DNA of 64,000 bases from Vibrio sp. 05-20-BW147 (GCF_013369385.1 NZ_SZTO01000006.1:211776-275775), one strand, 5' to 3'; positions 47,411-57,293 are shown, counted from the first letter of the stretch. Made by a program: numbers and translations. Notes: generated by a model from the sequence alone, not told the origin.

Positions 47411-48724
47411 TTAAGCGGCTTCTTCAGCCAGTTCTTGACGAACAGAGCGGCTGACAAAGAACATACACACAATCGCCGTCATGGTTGGCAGCAACCACGC
47501 CATGCCCACTTCAAATAGCGGCAGTACTTTGAATGCAGACACATCCACGCCCGCCACTTTTGCTGCATCAATCAAGGCAAACAACAGTGAAACAAGGATA
47601 ACCACGCGGTACGCCACTTGTGGGTTTGGTAATTTCTTACGCACGAAAGTCAGTGCCACCAACGCAATGGCCACTGGGTATAGTGCAAACAGGACCGGCA
47701 CAGACAGAGAGATAAGCTGCGCAAGACCAACATTCGCCACCACAGCACAAGCAACGCCATTGATCACAACCCACGCTTTGTATGAAAGCGGAGTCAGTGA
47801 ACTGAAGTAATCTGAACACGCTGAGATCAGACCAATTGCAGTGGTTAAACACGCAAGCAGTACAATTACAGACAACACGATTTGACCATAAGGACCAAAC
47901 AGCGCTTGAACGTATAGGCTGAGAACCACGCCACCGTTGTCTGCACTAGAGGCCACCGCCGCGCTCGTTGCGCCAAGGTAGAACAATGAGATGTAAACAA
48001 ATGCCAGACCGGCTGCAGCAATGAAACCTGCGTAAATCAGGTATTTAGTCGTTGCAGAACGCTCCGTAATACCACGGCTGCGCAGCGCATCAACGATCAA
48101 CATGCCGAACATCAGTGAGCCAAACGTATCCATGGTGTTGTAACCTTCAAGGAAGCCTTTGGTGAGTGGCTGTGTTAGGTACTCACCTTTTGCAGCAAGC
48201 ATTTCACCCTGGGGATCAATAAATACCGCAAGCGCCAAAATAATCAGGCCAACAAACAGCACTGGCGTTAATACTTTACCGATGACGTCAATCAACTTAC
48301 CTTGCGACCACGAGAAGAACATCGCCACCGCAAAGAAAAGAATCGAGAAAATCGTCAAATGTGACTGAAGCGCATCAGCGAAAAAAGGCTTCACCGCCAT
48401 TTCATAGGCCACTAGGCCAGTACGTGGCGCAGCAAAAGCAGGGCCGATGATGATAAAGATCAACACCGCCATCAATGTTGCTGCTTGTTTAGGAAGATCT
48501 TTGGTTAAGTGATCCCAAGTTCCACCAGCAACGGCAATAGCAATAATGGTGATCAAAGGAAGACCTACTGCCGTCAAAAGAAAACCTGACATCGCTGGTA
48601 ACAGATGTTCACCAGCTAATTGACCAGCTAGAGGAGGGAAAATAATGTTGCCCGCTCCTAAGAAAAACGCAAACAGCATAAAGCCGACTGCGATAATATC
48701 GGTTAGTTTTAAAGTCTGCTTCAC
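47411..48724 (-). CDS. brnQ: Branched-chain amino acid transport carrier BrnQ
   Basis: BrnQ imports Leu, Ile and Val across the inner membrane with Na+ or H+. The 437-aa protein has about 12 membrane helices and family stretches FFLGAGNIIFPPLAGQLAG, GPAFAAPRTG, DTFGSLMFGMLIVDALRSRG and YLGATSAAV. It stands alone, with about 300 bp before the divergent trmN gene. Confidence 0.94.
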   Translation of the reverse strand: MKQTLKLTDIIAVGFMLFAFFLGAGNIIFPPLAGQLAGEHLLPAMSGFLLTAVGLPLITIIAIAVAGGTWDHLTKDLPKQAATLMAVLIFIIIGPAFAAPRTGLVAYEMAVKPFFADALQSHLTIFSILFFAVAMFFSWSQGKLIDVIGKVLTPVLFVGLIILALAVFIDPQGEMLAAKGEYLTQPLTKGFLEGYNTMDTFGSLMFGMLIVDALRSRGITERSATTKYLIYAGFIAAAGLAFVYISLFYLGATSAAVASSADNGGVVLSLYVQALFGPYGQIVLSVIVLLACLTTAIGLISACSDYFSSLTPLSYKAWVVINGVACAVVANVGLAQLISLSVPVLFALYPVAIALVALTFVRKKLPNPQVAYRVVILVSLLFALIDAAKVAGVDVSAFKVLPLFEVGMAWLLPTMTAIVCMFFVSRSVRQELAEEAA

Positions 48725-49032
48725 AGATAACCCTTAGAATAATTTTGATTGATGTTGTGTATGCATTCGCCGCTCTTTCGACCGACGATTGTGCTAATTT
48801 TAGGGGCGCATAATGACGAAACGACCACCAATTGGCAACCTTTAAGCCAAAAAACACTATATTAATTTATATAAATGACAGTATCACAGTGAATGTGACC
48901 AAGATCCAATTTGTATTTAGACGGATAAGCTACACAACAACGCATCAAAGTGATAACAGATAGAGAAATAATTCAAACAAATACTTAACAATGGTTTTTC
49001 TATCTAAAAATAGGAAAAATGAAGAGATAAAC
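48725..49032. promoter_or_regulatory. brnQ/trmN divergent intergenic region
   Basis: About 300 bp, AT-rich on the trmN side, without a convincing gene or a recognisable operator. Promoters of both genes are expected here. Confidence 0.3.
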
Positions 49033-49752
49033 ATGAAGAGTGGCACATTAAAAACTAAAGGGTTCAAATTTAAACAGTTTTCAATCGCCAGCAGCAACTC
49101 TGGTATGCCCGTCAGTACTGATGGCGTCTTGCTCGGTGCTTGGGCCGACTTCCACTACTGCCAAAATCTACTCGATATTGGTACAGGGACAGGATTGCTT
49201 AGCTTGATGTGCGCTCAACGATACGCACATCTTTCGATCACAGCCGTCGATATTGACGCGCATGCCATGGAAGCCGCACAAGAAAACTTCAGCCACAGCC
49301 CTTGGCACTCAAGGCTTCACTTGCAACACGGTGACGTACTCAAGCTCAATTTTACACATCGTTTTGATGGCATTATTTGTAACCCGCCTTATTTTAATAG
49401 CGGTGAACAAGCCCACGCGACGCAGCGTGCTACCGCCAGGCATACCGATACTCTGGCCCACGATGTGCTGTTATTGCGCTGCAGAGAATTACTCACCCCG
49501 AATGGCAAAGCCAACTTTGTGTTGCCACTGACCGAGGGAGAACAATTTCTGCAACTCGCTCAACAGCAAGGTTGGCATCTACATCGGCTATGTCGTGTCA
49601 AGCCTAGTCCGAATAAGCCTGTTCATCGCTTACTGTTTGAACTCGGTTTATCCACGGCAACAACGAGTGAAGAGCATCTCACGATCAACAACGGATCGAC
49701 CTACAGCGATGCGTTCATCGCCCTGTGCCAAGATTTTTATCTCAAGATGTAG
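49033..49752 (+). CDS. trmN: tRNA1(Val) (adenine(37)-N6)-methyltransferase
   Basis: The 239-aa protein is a Rossmann-fold SAM-dependent methyltransferase of the YfiC (TrmN6) type, which methylates A37 of tRNA-Val. It shows the SAM loop LLDIGTGTGLLSLMCAQR near residue 42 and the amino-methyltransferase motif NPPY in GIICNPPYFNSGEQ near residue 110. The chosen ATG at 49033 (MKSGTLKTKGFKFKQF) matches family starts; the frame extends 14 codons upstream. It lies beside srmB, as in E. coli, but here both point the same way, with about 110 bp between them. Confidence 0.9.
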   Translation: MKSGTLKTKGFKFKQFSIASSNSGMPVSTDGVLLGAWADFHYCQNLLDIGTGTGLLSLMCAQRYAHLSITAVDIDAHAMEAAQENFSHSPWHSRLHLQHGDVLKLNFTHRFDGIICNPPYFNSGEQAHATQRATARHTDTLAHDVLLLRCRELLTPNGKANFVLPLTEGEQFLQLAQQQGWHLHRLCRVKPSPNKPVHRLLFELGLSTATTSEEHLTINNGSTYSDAFIALCQDFYLKM

Positions 49753-49860
49753 AAATAACGTGTGATCAAAATCACCGAACACTCTATAATATTCGCCCTT
49801 TTAGACTATTGCTGCCCATCGAACTTTGTATCATTGGGCATTGCTTGTGGAGAACACACT

Positions 49861-51087
49861 GTGATCAGAACCTTTGCCGATCTTGATCTTGACCCAAACT
49901 TGCTGGCTGCCATCGAAGAGATGGGTTACGAGCGCCCAACTCAAATTCAAGCTGAAGCAATTCCACAAGCCCTAGAAGGCCGTGATATTCTTGCTTCCGC
50001 TCCGACAGGAACCGGAAAAACCGCCGCATTTGTCTTGCCTGCGCTGCAATACTTGCAAGATTTTCCACGCCGTAAACCTGGACCAGCACGAATTCTGATC
50101 CTCACGCCAACCCGTGAACTCGCCATGCAGGTGGCCGATCAAGCTCGTGCGCTTGCCAAAAACACCAGTTTGAACATTTTCACCATCACGGGTGGTGTTC
50201 AATACCAAGAACATGCGGATATCCTTGCGACCACACAAGATATCGTGGTGGCGACACCGGGCCGCTTGATGGAGTACATCCAAGCAGAACGCTTTGACTG
50301 CCGCGCGATCGAATGGCTGATCCTCGACGAAGCAGACCGCATGCTTGACATGGGCTTTGCTCCAACGGTTGATCGCCTATCCAATGAGTGTCGTTGGCGC
50401 AAACAGACCATGCTCTTCTCTGCAACGCTAGAAGGCAAAGGGGTGGAAGGTTTTACCGCGGATCTGCTGAACGATCCTGCGGACATTGATGCAGAGCCTT
50501 CGCGCCGCGAGCGTAAAAAAATCACCCAGTGGTATTACCGTGCAGATAGCATGGAGCACAAGCTCGCGCTACTGAAAGACATCATCAACAACCAAGCGGA
50601 ACGTACGATTGTTTTCCTCAAAACACGTGAACGTCTGGCGGATCTACGTGCTCACCTCGAAAGCGAACAAGTCAATTGCGCTTGGATTCAAGGTGAAATG
50701 CCGCAAGATCGTCGTAACAACGCGATTGCTCGCTTCCGCGATGGCAGTGTGAATGTACTGCTTGCAACGGATGTCGCAGCTCGTGGTATCGACTTGCCTG
50801 ACGTGTCACACGTTGTAAACTTCGACATGCCACGCAGTGCCGATGTTTACCTTCACCGCATCGGTCGTACCGCTCGCGCAGGTAAGAAAGGCAACGCAAT
50901 CTCTATTGTAGAAGCCCACGACCAACCCATGATGGATCGCGTAGCTCGCTACGTGAAAGAGGATATTAAAGAGCGCTTTGTCAAAGAGCTTCGCCCTCAA
51001 CACAAGAAGCCGGTGTTTAAGAAGAAAAAGAAAAAAGACGATAAAAAAACGTCAGTGAAAAAGAAAAGCACCAAAAAGAAAAAGTAA
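49861..51087 (+). CDS. srmB: DEAD-box ATP-dependent RNA helicase SrmB
   Basis: SrmB acts in early 50S subunit assembly. The 408-aa protein has all helicase motifs: Q motif GYERPTQIQAEAIP, APTGTGKT, PTRELAMQ, DEADRMLDMGF, SAT, and HRIGRTARAGKKG, followed by a lysine-rich tail (KKPVFKKKKKKDDKK). The start is a GTG at 49861 (VIRTFADLDLDPN) with GGAG 8 nt upstream; the frame from 49762 is longer but the extra 33 residues do not resemble a helicase. Placement next to trmN supports SrmB rather than RhlE or DeaD. Confidence 0.93.
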   Translation: MIRTFADLDLDPNLLAAIEEMGYERPTQIQAEAIPQALEGRDILASAPTGTGKTAAFVLPALQYLQDFPRRKPGPARILILTPTRELAMQVADQARALAKNTSLNIFTITGGVQYQEHADILATTQDIVVATPGRLMEYIQAERFDCRAIEWLILDEADRMLDMGFAPTVDRLSNECRWRKQTMLFSATLEGKGVEGFTADLLNDPADIDAEPSRRERKKITQWYYRADSMEHKLALLKDIINNQAERTIVFLKTRERLADLRAHLESEQVNCAWIQGEMPQDRRNNAIARFRDGSVNVLLATDVAARGIDLPDVSHVVNFDMPRSADVYLHRIGRTARAGKKGNAISIVEAHDQPMMDRVARYVKEDIKERFVKELRPQHKKPVFKKKKKKDDKKTSVKKKSTKKKK

Positions 51088-51101
51088 TGGTTCGATAACG
51101 T

Positions 51102-51131
51102 AAAAGGGTTGGCACTGTGCCAACCCTTTCT
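51102..51131. terminator. Terminator between srmB and yaaA
   Basis: AAAGGGTTGGCAC-TG-TGCCAACCCTTT with T-rich continuation, just after srmB. Confidence 0.85.
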
Positions 51132-51159
51132 GTTTTCAGACCTTAGCTACAGCCAAATC

Positions 51160-51936
51160 TCAGTGTTGCTCTTCGCGCTTAAACACCAATTCTGTCGGAG
51201 TCGACTCTTCTTCGACAAAGTAGTAACCCGCACTGTCAAATTGAGTCAAATCCGCCACACTCGAAATACGATTTTCAATGATGTAGCGCGCCATCATGCC
51301 TCGCGCCTTTTTAGCAAAAAAGCTAATGACCTTGTATTGACCGTTCTTCGCATCTTTAAAAATCGGCGTGATCACTTGCGCGTCCAAGGCTTTCGGTTTC
51401 ACCGCTTTAAAATACTCATTGGACGCAAGATTGATCAACACGTTATCACCTTGAGCCGCAATCGCCTCATTAAGTTTCTCAGTGATCACATTGCCCCAAA
51501 ACTGATAAAGATTACTGCCTTTGGGGTTGGCTAATTTTGTGCCCATCTCCAAGCGATAGGGTTGCATCAGATCCAGTGGCTTTAATAGCCCATACAGCCC
51601 AGATAGCATACGCAAATGTTTTTGCGCGTAATCAAAATCGTCATCGTTGAGCGTTTCCGCTTCAAGCCCTGTGTACACATCACCTTTAAAAGCCAGAATC
51701 GCTTGGCGCGCGTTATCTGGAGTGAATTCTTCGCTCCACTCTTGGAAGCGACCCACATTGAGATCGGCGATTTTATCACTCACTTTCATCAACGAAGCCA
51801 CATCCGCAGGCGTCAACTGGCGGCAAACTTCAATCAACTGTTTTGAGTAATCCACGAGCTCTGGCTGAGTGAACTTGTGGGTCACGAGTGGTGATTCGTA
51901 GTCGAGCGTTTTAGCTGGTGAAACAACGATAAGCAT
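51160..51936 (-). CDS. yaaA: YaaA-family peroxide stress protein
   Basis: YaaA (DUF328/UPF0246) limits Fenton damage under H2O2 stress by lowering free iron, and binds DNA in E. coli. The 258-aa product begins [16 protein letters not shown] and has [55 protein letters not shown] and [11 protein letters not shown]. The start at 51936 matches the family; the frame runs 26 codons further upstream without a ribosome site. Confidence 0.93.
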   Translation of the reverse strand: MLIVVSPAKTLDYESPLVTHKFTQPELVDYSKQLIEVCRQLTPADVASLMKVSDKIADLNVGRFQEWSEEFTPDNARQAILAFKGDVYTGLEAETLNDDDFDYAQKHLRMLSGLYGLLKPLDLMQPYRLEMGTKLANPKGSNLYQFWGNVITEKLNEAIAAQGDNVLINLASNEYFKAVKPKALDAQVITPIFKDAKNGQYKVISFFAKKARGMMARYIIENRISSVADLTQFDSAGYYFVEEESTPTELVFKREEQH

Positions 51937-51973
51937 GACGATTCTTTCCCTTATTTTCTTTTTGACTAGGGTA

Positions 51974-52006
51974 CAAAAAAAGCCGCGCATTGTCTGCACG
52001 GCTTTT
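51974..52006 (-). terminator. Terminator of the AGCS symporter gene
   Basis: AAAAGCCGTGC and GCGCGGCTTTT pair imperfectly on the minus strand and are followed by a run of seven T, 35 bp after the stop. Confidence 0.75.
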
Positions 52007-52040
52007 CGAATCACAGTGATAGAAATTCTCGATTTCTACC

Positions 52041-53471
52041 TTAGTCTTTCTTGTTGTTGTCCCAAATGCCGTCTTCCAGTTGAGATTTCAGCTCAGGGAA
52101 ATCATCCGGATTGAAGGTTGGTAATTTACCCGCTTTCAACTGACGGTTGTAATCTTTTGCCAGTTTGATCACGATGCCAGATAGCAGCAGGATCGCAACT
52201 AAGTTCACAATCGCCATCATGCCCATGGAAACATCAGCCAACGCCCATACCACTGGCAATGGGGCAACTGCACCAAAGCCCACAAGACCTAGCACCACAA
52301 GACGGAAGACATTTAAACCGGCTTTGTGGTTGTGCTCCAAGAAGACCAAGTTGGTTTCTGCGTAAGAGTAGTTAGCAATGATGGAGGTGAACGCGAAGAA
52401 GAAAATCGCGACTGCCACAAAAATGCCTCCCCAACTTCCCACCTGCGAGCTTAACGCCAACTGAGTCAATTCAATGCCCGTGATCTCACCATGCGGCACG
52501 TACTCGCCAGACATCAAAATAATCGCAACGGTCGCTGAACAGATCACAATGGTGTCCATAAAAACGCCCAGCATTTGCACGTACCCCTGAGAAGCAGGGT
52601 GCGGAGGATATGGCGTTGCTGACGCCGCAGCATTTGGCGCGGAACCCATACCCGCTTCGTTGGAGAACAAGCCACGTTTGATACCATTAATCATCGCTTG
52701 TGCAATCGCATAACCCAAACCACCCGCAGCCGCTTCTTGCAAGCCAAAAGCACTCTTTAAGATCAGCATAAGTACGTCTGGCAATTTCTCCAAGTTAGAG
52801 AACATCACAAACAGCGCTAAAGCAAGGTAAGCCAACGCCATCACTGGAACGATAAGCTCAGCGGTACGTGCAATACGCTTAATACCACCAAAGATGATCA
52901 CACCAGAAAGCACAACAATAGCGATACCAACAGAAGAAGCTTCCCAGCCAAAGGCGTTTTGCATCGCATTGGCAATCGAGTTGGCTTGCACCGCGTTAAA
53001 CACCAAACCAAAAGCGATGATCAGGAAGATAGAGAACAATACCCCCATCCAGCGCATTCCAAGGCCTTTTTCCATGTAGTAAGCAGGACCACCACGATAG
53101 TTGCCATCGTCATCTTTGGTTTTGTAGAGCTGAGCTAGAGTACTTTCAGCAAACGATGTCGCCATACCCAGCATGGCAATGAGCCACATCCAGAAAATCG
53201 CACCAGGACCGCCGACGGTCAGTGCAACGGCAACACCCGCCATATTACCCGTGCCAACACGAGCAGCCAAACTGGTACAAAGCGCTTGAAAAGAGGAAAT
53301 ACCAGCACTGTCCGCTTTACGGCTGTTTTTCAGCACAGAAAACATGTGGCCAAAATGGCGGAACTGAATGAAGCCGAGTCGAACCGTGAAATAAATTCCC
53401 ACCCCGACCAGCAAGTAAACAAGAATGGAGCCCCAAAGCAGGTCATTCATAAGATTGATTAAGTCTGTCAT
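52041..53471 (-). CDS. Alanine/glycine:cation symporter (AGCS family)
   Basis: The 476-aa inner-membrane protein has about 11 helices and the AGCS signatures AARVGTGNMAGVAVALTVGGPGAIFWMW (here split as ARVGTGNMAGVA and GGPGAIFWMW) and GLFSNEAGMGSAPNAAA. It should import alanine and/or glycine with Na+. The start is the ATG at 53471 (MTDLINLMNDLLWG) with GAGG 5 nt upstream; the frame continues to 53519. Which of the several Vibrio paralogues it is cannot be said. Confidence 0.88.
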   Translation of the reverse strand: MTDLINLMNDLLWGSILVYLLVGVGIYFTVRLGFIQFRHFGHMFSVLKNSRKADSAGISSFQALCTSLAARVGTGNMAGVAVALTVGGPGAIFWMWLIAMLGMATSFAESTLAQLYKTKDDDGNYRGGPAYYMEKGLGMRWMGVLFSIFLIIAFGLVFNAVQANSIANAMQNAFGWEASSVGIAIVVLSGVIIFGGIKRIARTAELIVPVMALAYLALALFVMFSNLEKLPDVLMLILKSAFGLQEAAAGGLGYAIAQAMINGIKRGLFSNEAGMGSAPNAAASATPYPPHPASQGYVQMLGVFMDTIVICSATVAIILMSGEYVPHGEITGIELTQLALSSQVGSWGGIFVAVAIFFFAFTSIIANYSYAETNLVFLEHNHKAGLNVFRLVVLGLVGFGAVAPLPVVWALADVSMGMMAIVNLVAILLLSGIVIKLAKDYNRQLKAGKLPTFNPDDFPELKSQLEDGIWDNNKKD

Positions 53472-53519
53472 CGTTACCTCAAATTGAGTTGCGCTAGTCT
53501 GTGCTTCCGAGCCATCCAC

Positions 53520-54180
53520 CAGATTGCTTAACCAAGTGTCAAATTAGCTTGGTGAATTATTATTTTCTATCTGCAATCCAGAATCGTAAATGTCGCTTCA
53601 TGCATCCGTTTTACGTACTAGCGTTTTTTGACGGGCGGATAATGCAGCCTAGCCACGTAAAAATCAATATGAAACTGTATACTCAATTTTTTATTTTTCA
53701 CTATTTTTATACCATTTATTAACATACAAGGCAGAGTCAAGAATCAAAAACAGTTACATAAACCAAACAATTCCATTACAACAAAATGTATCGAAATATT
53801 TTGTTTTTCATTTCGCGTCAATTCTCTGTTAAGCCAAGAGTGACAAGGCTTTTACTCTTTCCCCACGCCCCCTCGCTCACTTACCTGTTGTGGATGAGAA
53901 ATTCACAAACGCCTTTTCGGATCCTTACCCGCCTCTCTTTGACTTCGTACTGTATAAACACACACACTGTTAACATTAAAATTCTTTTCATTTAATCGTT
54001 TTCGTGAGATCGAACGCTCACTTTTTGAGCGCTCGTTACAAGAAAAATGTGATGCTGTGTTCAGTTTTAATCGAAATCTTCATCATACCGACACAAATGC
54101 GAAATCTATCATGGTTATGCTCGAAGAAACTGTGGTACTTAGTGACTGCACAAGCGCTGGTGATTTATGTGAGGTGGCTT
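53520..54180. other. AT-rich intergenic region without a clear gene
   Basis: About 660 bp between the symporter gene and the DUF3545 gene. Frames in it lack ribosome sites and family resemblance. A small hairpin GCTCA-N5-TGAGC lies at 54016-54030. A promoter for the DUF3545 gene, or an unrecognised small RNA, could be present. Confidence 0.3.
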
Positions 54181-54366
54181 ATGGATGGCTTTGAACTAGA
54201 TGACTTACTGGATTTTGAAACAACAAGCACAACGAAAACGCGCTCTAAACCAGTAAAAAGGAAATGGCGTGAAATTGAGGCGATGCTTGACCGTCGTAAC
54301 TTACTCAAAGAGCTGCGTGATATGGACATGTGTCACGACTACTCACTGGAAGATATTAAGCTCTAA
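54181..54366 (+). CDS. DUF3545-type small protein
   Basis: The start is placed at 54181 because GAGG lies 6 nt upstream and the product begins MDGFELDDLLDFETTS. The 61-aa protein goes on with KPVKRKWREIEAMLDRRNLLKEL and ends in LEDIKL: an acidic head, a basic linker and a helical tail. I recognise the DUF3545 family of gammaproteobacteria, whose function is unknown. The frame continues upstream for 59 codons but that part is not conserved in type. A terminator follows. Confidence 0.8.
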   Translation: MDGFELDDLLDFETTSTTKTRSKPVKRKWREIEAMLDRRNLLKELRDMDMCHDYSLEDIKL

Positions 54367-54405
54367 CCACATTAACCAACAACAAATAACACTCTTACTC
54401 AACGA

Positions 54406-54436
54406 AAAGGCACCTCTCACAGGTGCCTTTGTTTAT
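54406..54436. terminator. Terminator of the DUF3545 and hemerythrin genes
   Basis: AAAGGCACCT-CTCAC-AGGTGCCTTT between two convergent genes, with T-rich flank on the plus strand. Confidence 0.85.
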
Positions 54437-54442
54437 TTTGGG

Positions 54443-54994
54443 CTAGATCATCTCTTTTTCACTTTTCTGCACACGCTCTGCCAGTTGTCGGTAATGATCG
54501 GCAATGGTTTCACCAAAGACTGGATCGTCTTCATTAACCAGCCATTGCGATTCCACTTGTTGCCAATCTTGTGTGGTAAAAGACTCGGCGATCAATGGCA
54601 AAATCAAGCGCTCTTCAATATCCAAATGTTGCCGTTGTGATGAGATAAACGTCTCTAACTGCTCAATGAACATTGCTTGTGGCACCACAGCATCGTTCAA
54701 AATCATATGCACCACATCAGCAAAGGCCGCAGTTTTCTTTGCTAATTCTTTGTGTTCAAGCTCTAGGTTTTCAATGGTTCTCTGCGCGCCGTAGTGCTCT
54801 AAATAATGACGATAAAGGATATCTTCTTTCGGATGGTGCACCTTTTCCGCATGATCAGATAAATAGGCGACAATCTCGGCGACCAAACTGTAGTTAATAG
54901 GTTGCTCATTTTTGAGTAACTCCACTTTATGGCGCAATATAGCGAGCATGCGCACAATGTAACCGTGTTCGCGTCTTATCCGTTCAATCATCAT
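54443..54994 (-). CDS. Hemerythrin domain protein
   Basis: The 183-aa four-helix protein has the spaced iron ligands of hemerythrin-like domains: His in RREHGYIV, HxxxE-type in VHHPKEDILY, His in LELEHKEL and HLDIEERLILP. Such proteins bind a di-iron centre and react with O2, NO or peroxide; the role of this one is not known. The ATG at 54994 follows AAGGAG by 7 nt. It is cytoplasmic, with no signal peptide. Confidence 0.85.
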   Translation of the reverse strand: MMIERIRREHGYIVRMLAILRHKVELLKNEQPINYSLVAEIVAYLSDHAEKVHHPKEDILYRHYLEHYGAQRTIENLELEHKELAKKTAAFADVVHMILNDAVVPQAMFIEQLETFISSQRQHLDIEERLILPLIAESFTTQDWQQVESQWLVNEDDPVFGETIADHYRQLAERVQKSEKEMI

Positions 54995-55105
54995 AGCGTT
55001 TCTCCTTAACACCTCATTTGTTGTAAGTGTATAAGATAGAACGCCATCCGGCTTAGATGCTGCTCAAAAAACCATCGTTTTCTACGAGATTACATTCAAA
55101 TGTGC

Positions 55106-55786
55106 TTAGAGCGACAAAGGCAGTTGCCAGTCTATCGCTTGCTTTCCTTGATCAAGTAAATGTTGATTCGCTTGTGAAAAATGCTTACAACCCAAAAAGC
55201 CGCGGTGAGCAGAAAGAGGGGATGGGTGTGGCGCGGTGAGAACCACATGCTTATGGCGATCAATAAAGCGGCCTTTTTTCTGTGCGTGCGATCCCCACAA
55301 TAGGAATACAACACCTTGTTGATGCTGATTGATCGCCTCAATCACTTTGTCAGTGAATGTTTCCCATCCTAATGAAGCGTGTGAATGCGCTTTGCCCTGC
55401 TCCACCGTAAGCACCGTATTGAGCAGCAATACGCCTTGTTTAGCCCAAGCTTCAAGGTAACCATGCGCCGGGATCTGAAAGCCCTGGATATCCTGCGCCA
55501 ACTCTTTGTACATATTTACCAAAGAAGGAGGTGTCTTGATACCCGGTAATACTGAAAAACACAAACCATGAGCTTGATTGGGGCCATGGTAAGGATCCTG
55601 TCCTAAGATCACCACTTTGACATCTTGAAACTCGGTATAACGAAAGGCATTGAAGACATCCTTTGCTGGAGGGTAAATCACTTTGCCAGCTTGTCGCTCT
55701 GCTTCAACAAAATTGAGTGTCTGTTGAAAATAGCTTTGCTCTTTTTCCGCACCAATTACCTCGTGCCAAGTGAGTTGCTGTGTCAT
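55106..55786 (-). CDS. ung: Uracil-DNA glycosylase
   Basis: Ung removes uracil from DNA to start base excision repair. The 226-aa product has the catalytic motif [18 protein letters not shown] (Asp of GQDPYH), [17 protein letters not shown] and the C-terminal [13 protein letters not shown]. The ATG at 55786 ([10 protein letters not shown]) follows AGGA by 8 nt. It is near nfo, which acts one step later in the same pathway, and near grcA as in E. coli. Confidence 0.97.
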   Translation of the reverse strand: MTQQLTWHEVIGAEKEQSYFQQTLNFVEAERQAGKVIYPPAKDVFNAFRYTEFQDVKVVILGQDPYHGPNQAHGLCFSVLPGIKTPPSLVNMYKELAQDIQGFQIPAHGYLEAWAKQGVLLLNTVLTVEQGKAHSHASLGWETFTDKVIEAINQHQQGVVFLLWGSHAQKKGRFIDRHKHVVLTAPHPSPLSAHRGFLGCKHFSQANQHLLDQGKQAIDWQLPLSL

Positions 55787-55860
55787 GGGGAGAATCCTAT
55801 TGAAAACCATCAGGCGGTTATTCTATGTCAGGTCACTCCCCTAACCAAATTCATCACAAG

Positions 55861-56001
55861 CTATTGGTTTTTTTCGTGACTTTGTGGGCTTTTTTGTGGC
55901 GTTCTTGCATGCCCCTGCCCGGTAATATGACGGTTCGGTATTGGCCGTCTTGCGACAGAACGCACAACGTAAGTGGAATGGAACATCATGGTTGTAAACA
56001 T
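55861..56001 (-). CDS. Candidate 46-aa small protein between nfo and ung
   Basis: A short ORF starts at the ATG at 56001 with a perfect AGGAGG (complement of 56010-56015) 8 nt upstream, and ends at TAG at 55861. The peptide begins MFTTMMFHSTYVV and is basic afterwards (RRPIPNRH, RTPQKSPQSHEKNQ). I recognise no family. An overlapping frame (55841-56035, GTG start) encodes a 64-aa peptide with a CxxC (RCAFCRK) but without a good ribosome site, so which frame, if any, is used is open. Confidence 0.4.
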   Translation of the reverse strand: MFTTMMFHSTYVVRSVARRPIPNRHITGQGHARTPQKSPQSHEKNQ

Positions 56002-56087
56002 AGTGGCATCCTCCTGTAACAAACTCGATAAACACTATTGTTCTTGTTTGCTATGAAAGAAAGATGCCAATCTGATGACAAAAAGCG

Positions 56088-56969
56088 CTAAGCGATTGAA
56101 GAGAGATGATATTTTCTCAACTGCTCAATTTCTTGCGGCCAAAGTTCAGGTTCAATAGTTTCTAAAATCAATGGGATAGAATCAAAACGGCTGTCTTTCG
56201 CAATGTATTCAAAACAGTCCCAGCCAATTTCACCTTTCCCTAGGGCATGGTGCCTATCCACCTTACTGGCTAATTTTACTTTTGAATCATTAATATGCAT
56301 TGCACGTAAATAGTGCATTCCGACCACACGTTCAAACTCAGCGAAGGTCGCCTCACACGCCTCAGGAGTTCGCAGATCATAGCCTGCGGCAAAGGTGTGG
56401 CAGGTATCCAAACAAACCCCAACTCGACTCTTATCTTCAACCTGCTCAATGATTTCTGCAAGGTGCTCAAATCGCCAACCTAAGTTGGAACCTTGTCCGG
56501 CCGTGTTCTCTATCACCGCCACCACATCAGGTACCGCTTGATGCGCTAAGTTGATCGATTCTGCGATTAAAGACAAACACGCTTTTTCTGAGATCTTCTC
56601 CAAATGGCTGCCTGGGTGGAAATTGAGTAAGTTCAACCCTAGCTGCTGGCATCGCTCCATTTCATCAATAAACGCGAGACGAGACTTTTCCAGCTTCTCT
56701 GCTTCTGGCGCACCTAAATTAATAAGATAAGAATCATGGGGAAGAATTTGCTGTGGAGAAAAACCCAACAACGCGCAATTGGCTTTGAACGCCGAGATGG
56801 TTTTCTCTTCTAATGGCTTGGCAACCCATTGGCGTTGATTCTTCGTGAACAAAGCAAACGCGTTTGCGCCAATCTCACGCGCCCGCAGAGGTGCATTGTC
56901 AACCCCGCCCGCCGCTGAAACATGCGCGCCAATAAATTTGTTACCAAAACGGTTTTTGCTGTTTGTCAT
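56088..56969 (-). CDS. nfo: Endonuclease IV
   Basis: Nfo is an AP endonuclease with three zinc ions in a TIM barrel and acts after Ung and other glycosylases. The 293-aa product contains [85 protein letters not shown] (split: [25 protein letters not shown]) and LILETIEPE, all zinc-ligand motifs. The ribosome site is weak. It diverges from grcA. Confidence 0.97.
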   Translation of the reverse strand: MTNSKNRFGNKFIGAHVSAAGGVDNAPLRAREIGANAFALFTKNQRQWVAKPLEEKTISAFKANCALLGFSPQQILPHDSYLINLGAPEAEKLEKSRLAFIDEMERCQQLGLNLLNFHPGSHLEKISEKACLSLIAESINLAHQAVPDVVAVIENTAGQGSNLGWRFEHLAEIIEQVEDKSRVGVCLDTCHTFAAGYDLRTPEACEATFAEFERVVGMHYLRAMHINDSKVKLASKVDRHHALGKGEIGWDCFEYIAKDSRFDSIPLILETIEPELWPQEIEQLRKYHLSSIA

Positions 56970-57130
56970 TTAATCACTTAACACTTTCAAGATAAGGGGC
57001 TAATTACAACCATTTAGCTTAGTTCAGTCAAATTTCCAATTAATTTTGTAGTAAATTTACAACAAAATTAACACTTAACTATTTTTGATGTTATCAAATA
57101 AATCGTAATTGATAATTTTTAAAGGGTTTA

Positions 57131-57144
57131 TTGATTTAACTCAA
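57131..57144 (+). promoter_or_regulatory. FNR-like site, distal
   Basis: TTGAT-TTAA-CTCAA matches TTGAT-N4-ATCAA at 9 of 10 positions. Its centre is 53 bp from the proximal site. Confidence 0.6.
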
Positions 57145-57183
57145 TAAAATAACCATCACAAAATTAATGTTTTTAGTTGTTTT

Positions 57184-57197
57184 TTGACCTAAATCAA
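57184..57197 (+). promoter_or_regulatory. FNR-like site, proximal
   Basis: TTGAC-CTAA-ATCAA matches the FNR consensus at 9 of 10 positions. It is centred about 34 bp before the centre of TATAAT at 57222-57227, a class II activator position. Confidence 0.75.
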
Positions 57198-57293
57198 TAC
57201 TATTATAATGGATATTAGCTATATAATACTCAGCTCGACAAAATTCGAAAATTAACACCAATAATCACCACGTAAGTGGACTAGGAGATAGTG

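Larger units (their letters stand above)
56970..57293 (+). promoter_or_regulatory. grcA upstream region
   Basis: About 320 bp, strongly AT-rich, without a gene. It holds two FNR-like sites and a TATAAT-like -10 (57222-57227) in front of grcA, and the nfo promoter on the other strand. Confidence 0.6.

Noticed and set aside
53786..53995. 69-codon frame in the AT-rich gap before the DUF3545 gene
   Set aside because: No ribosome site and low-complexity translation; not supported as a gene.
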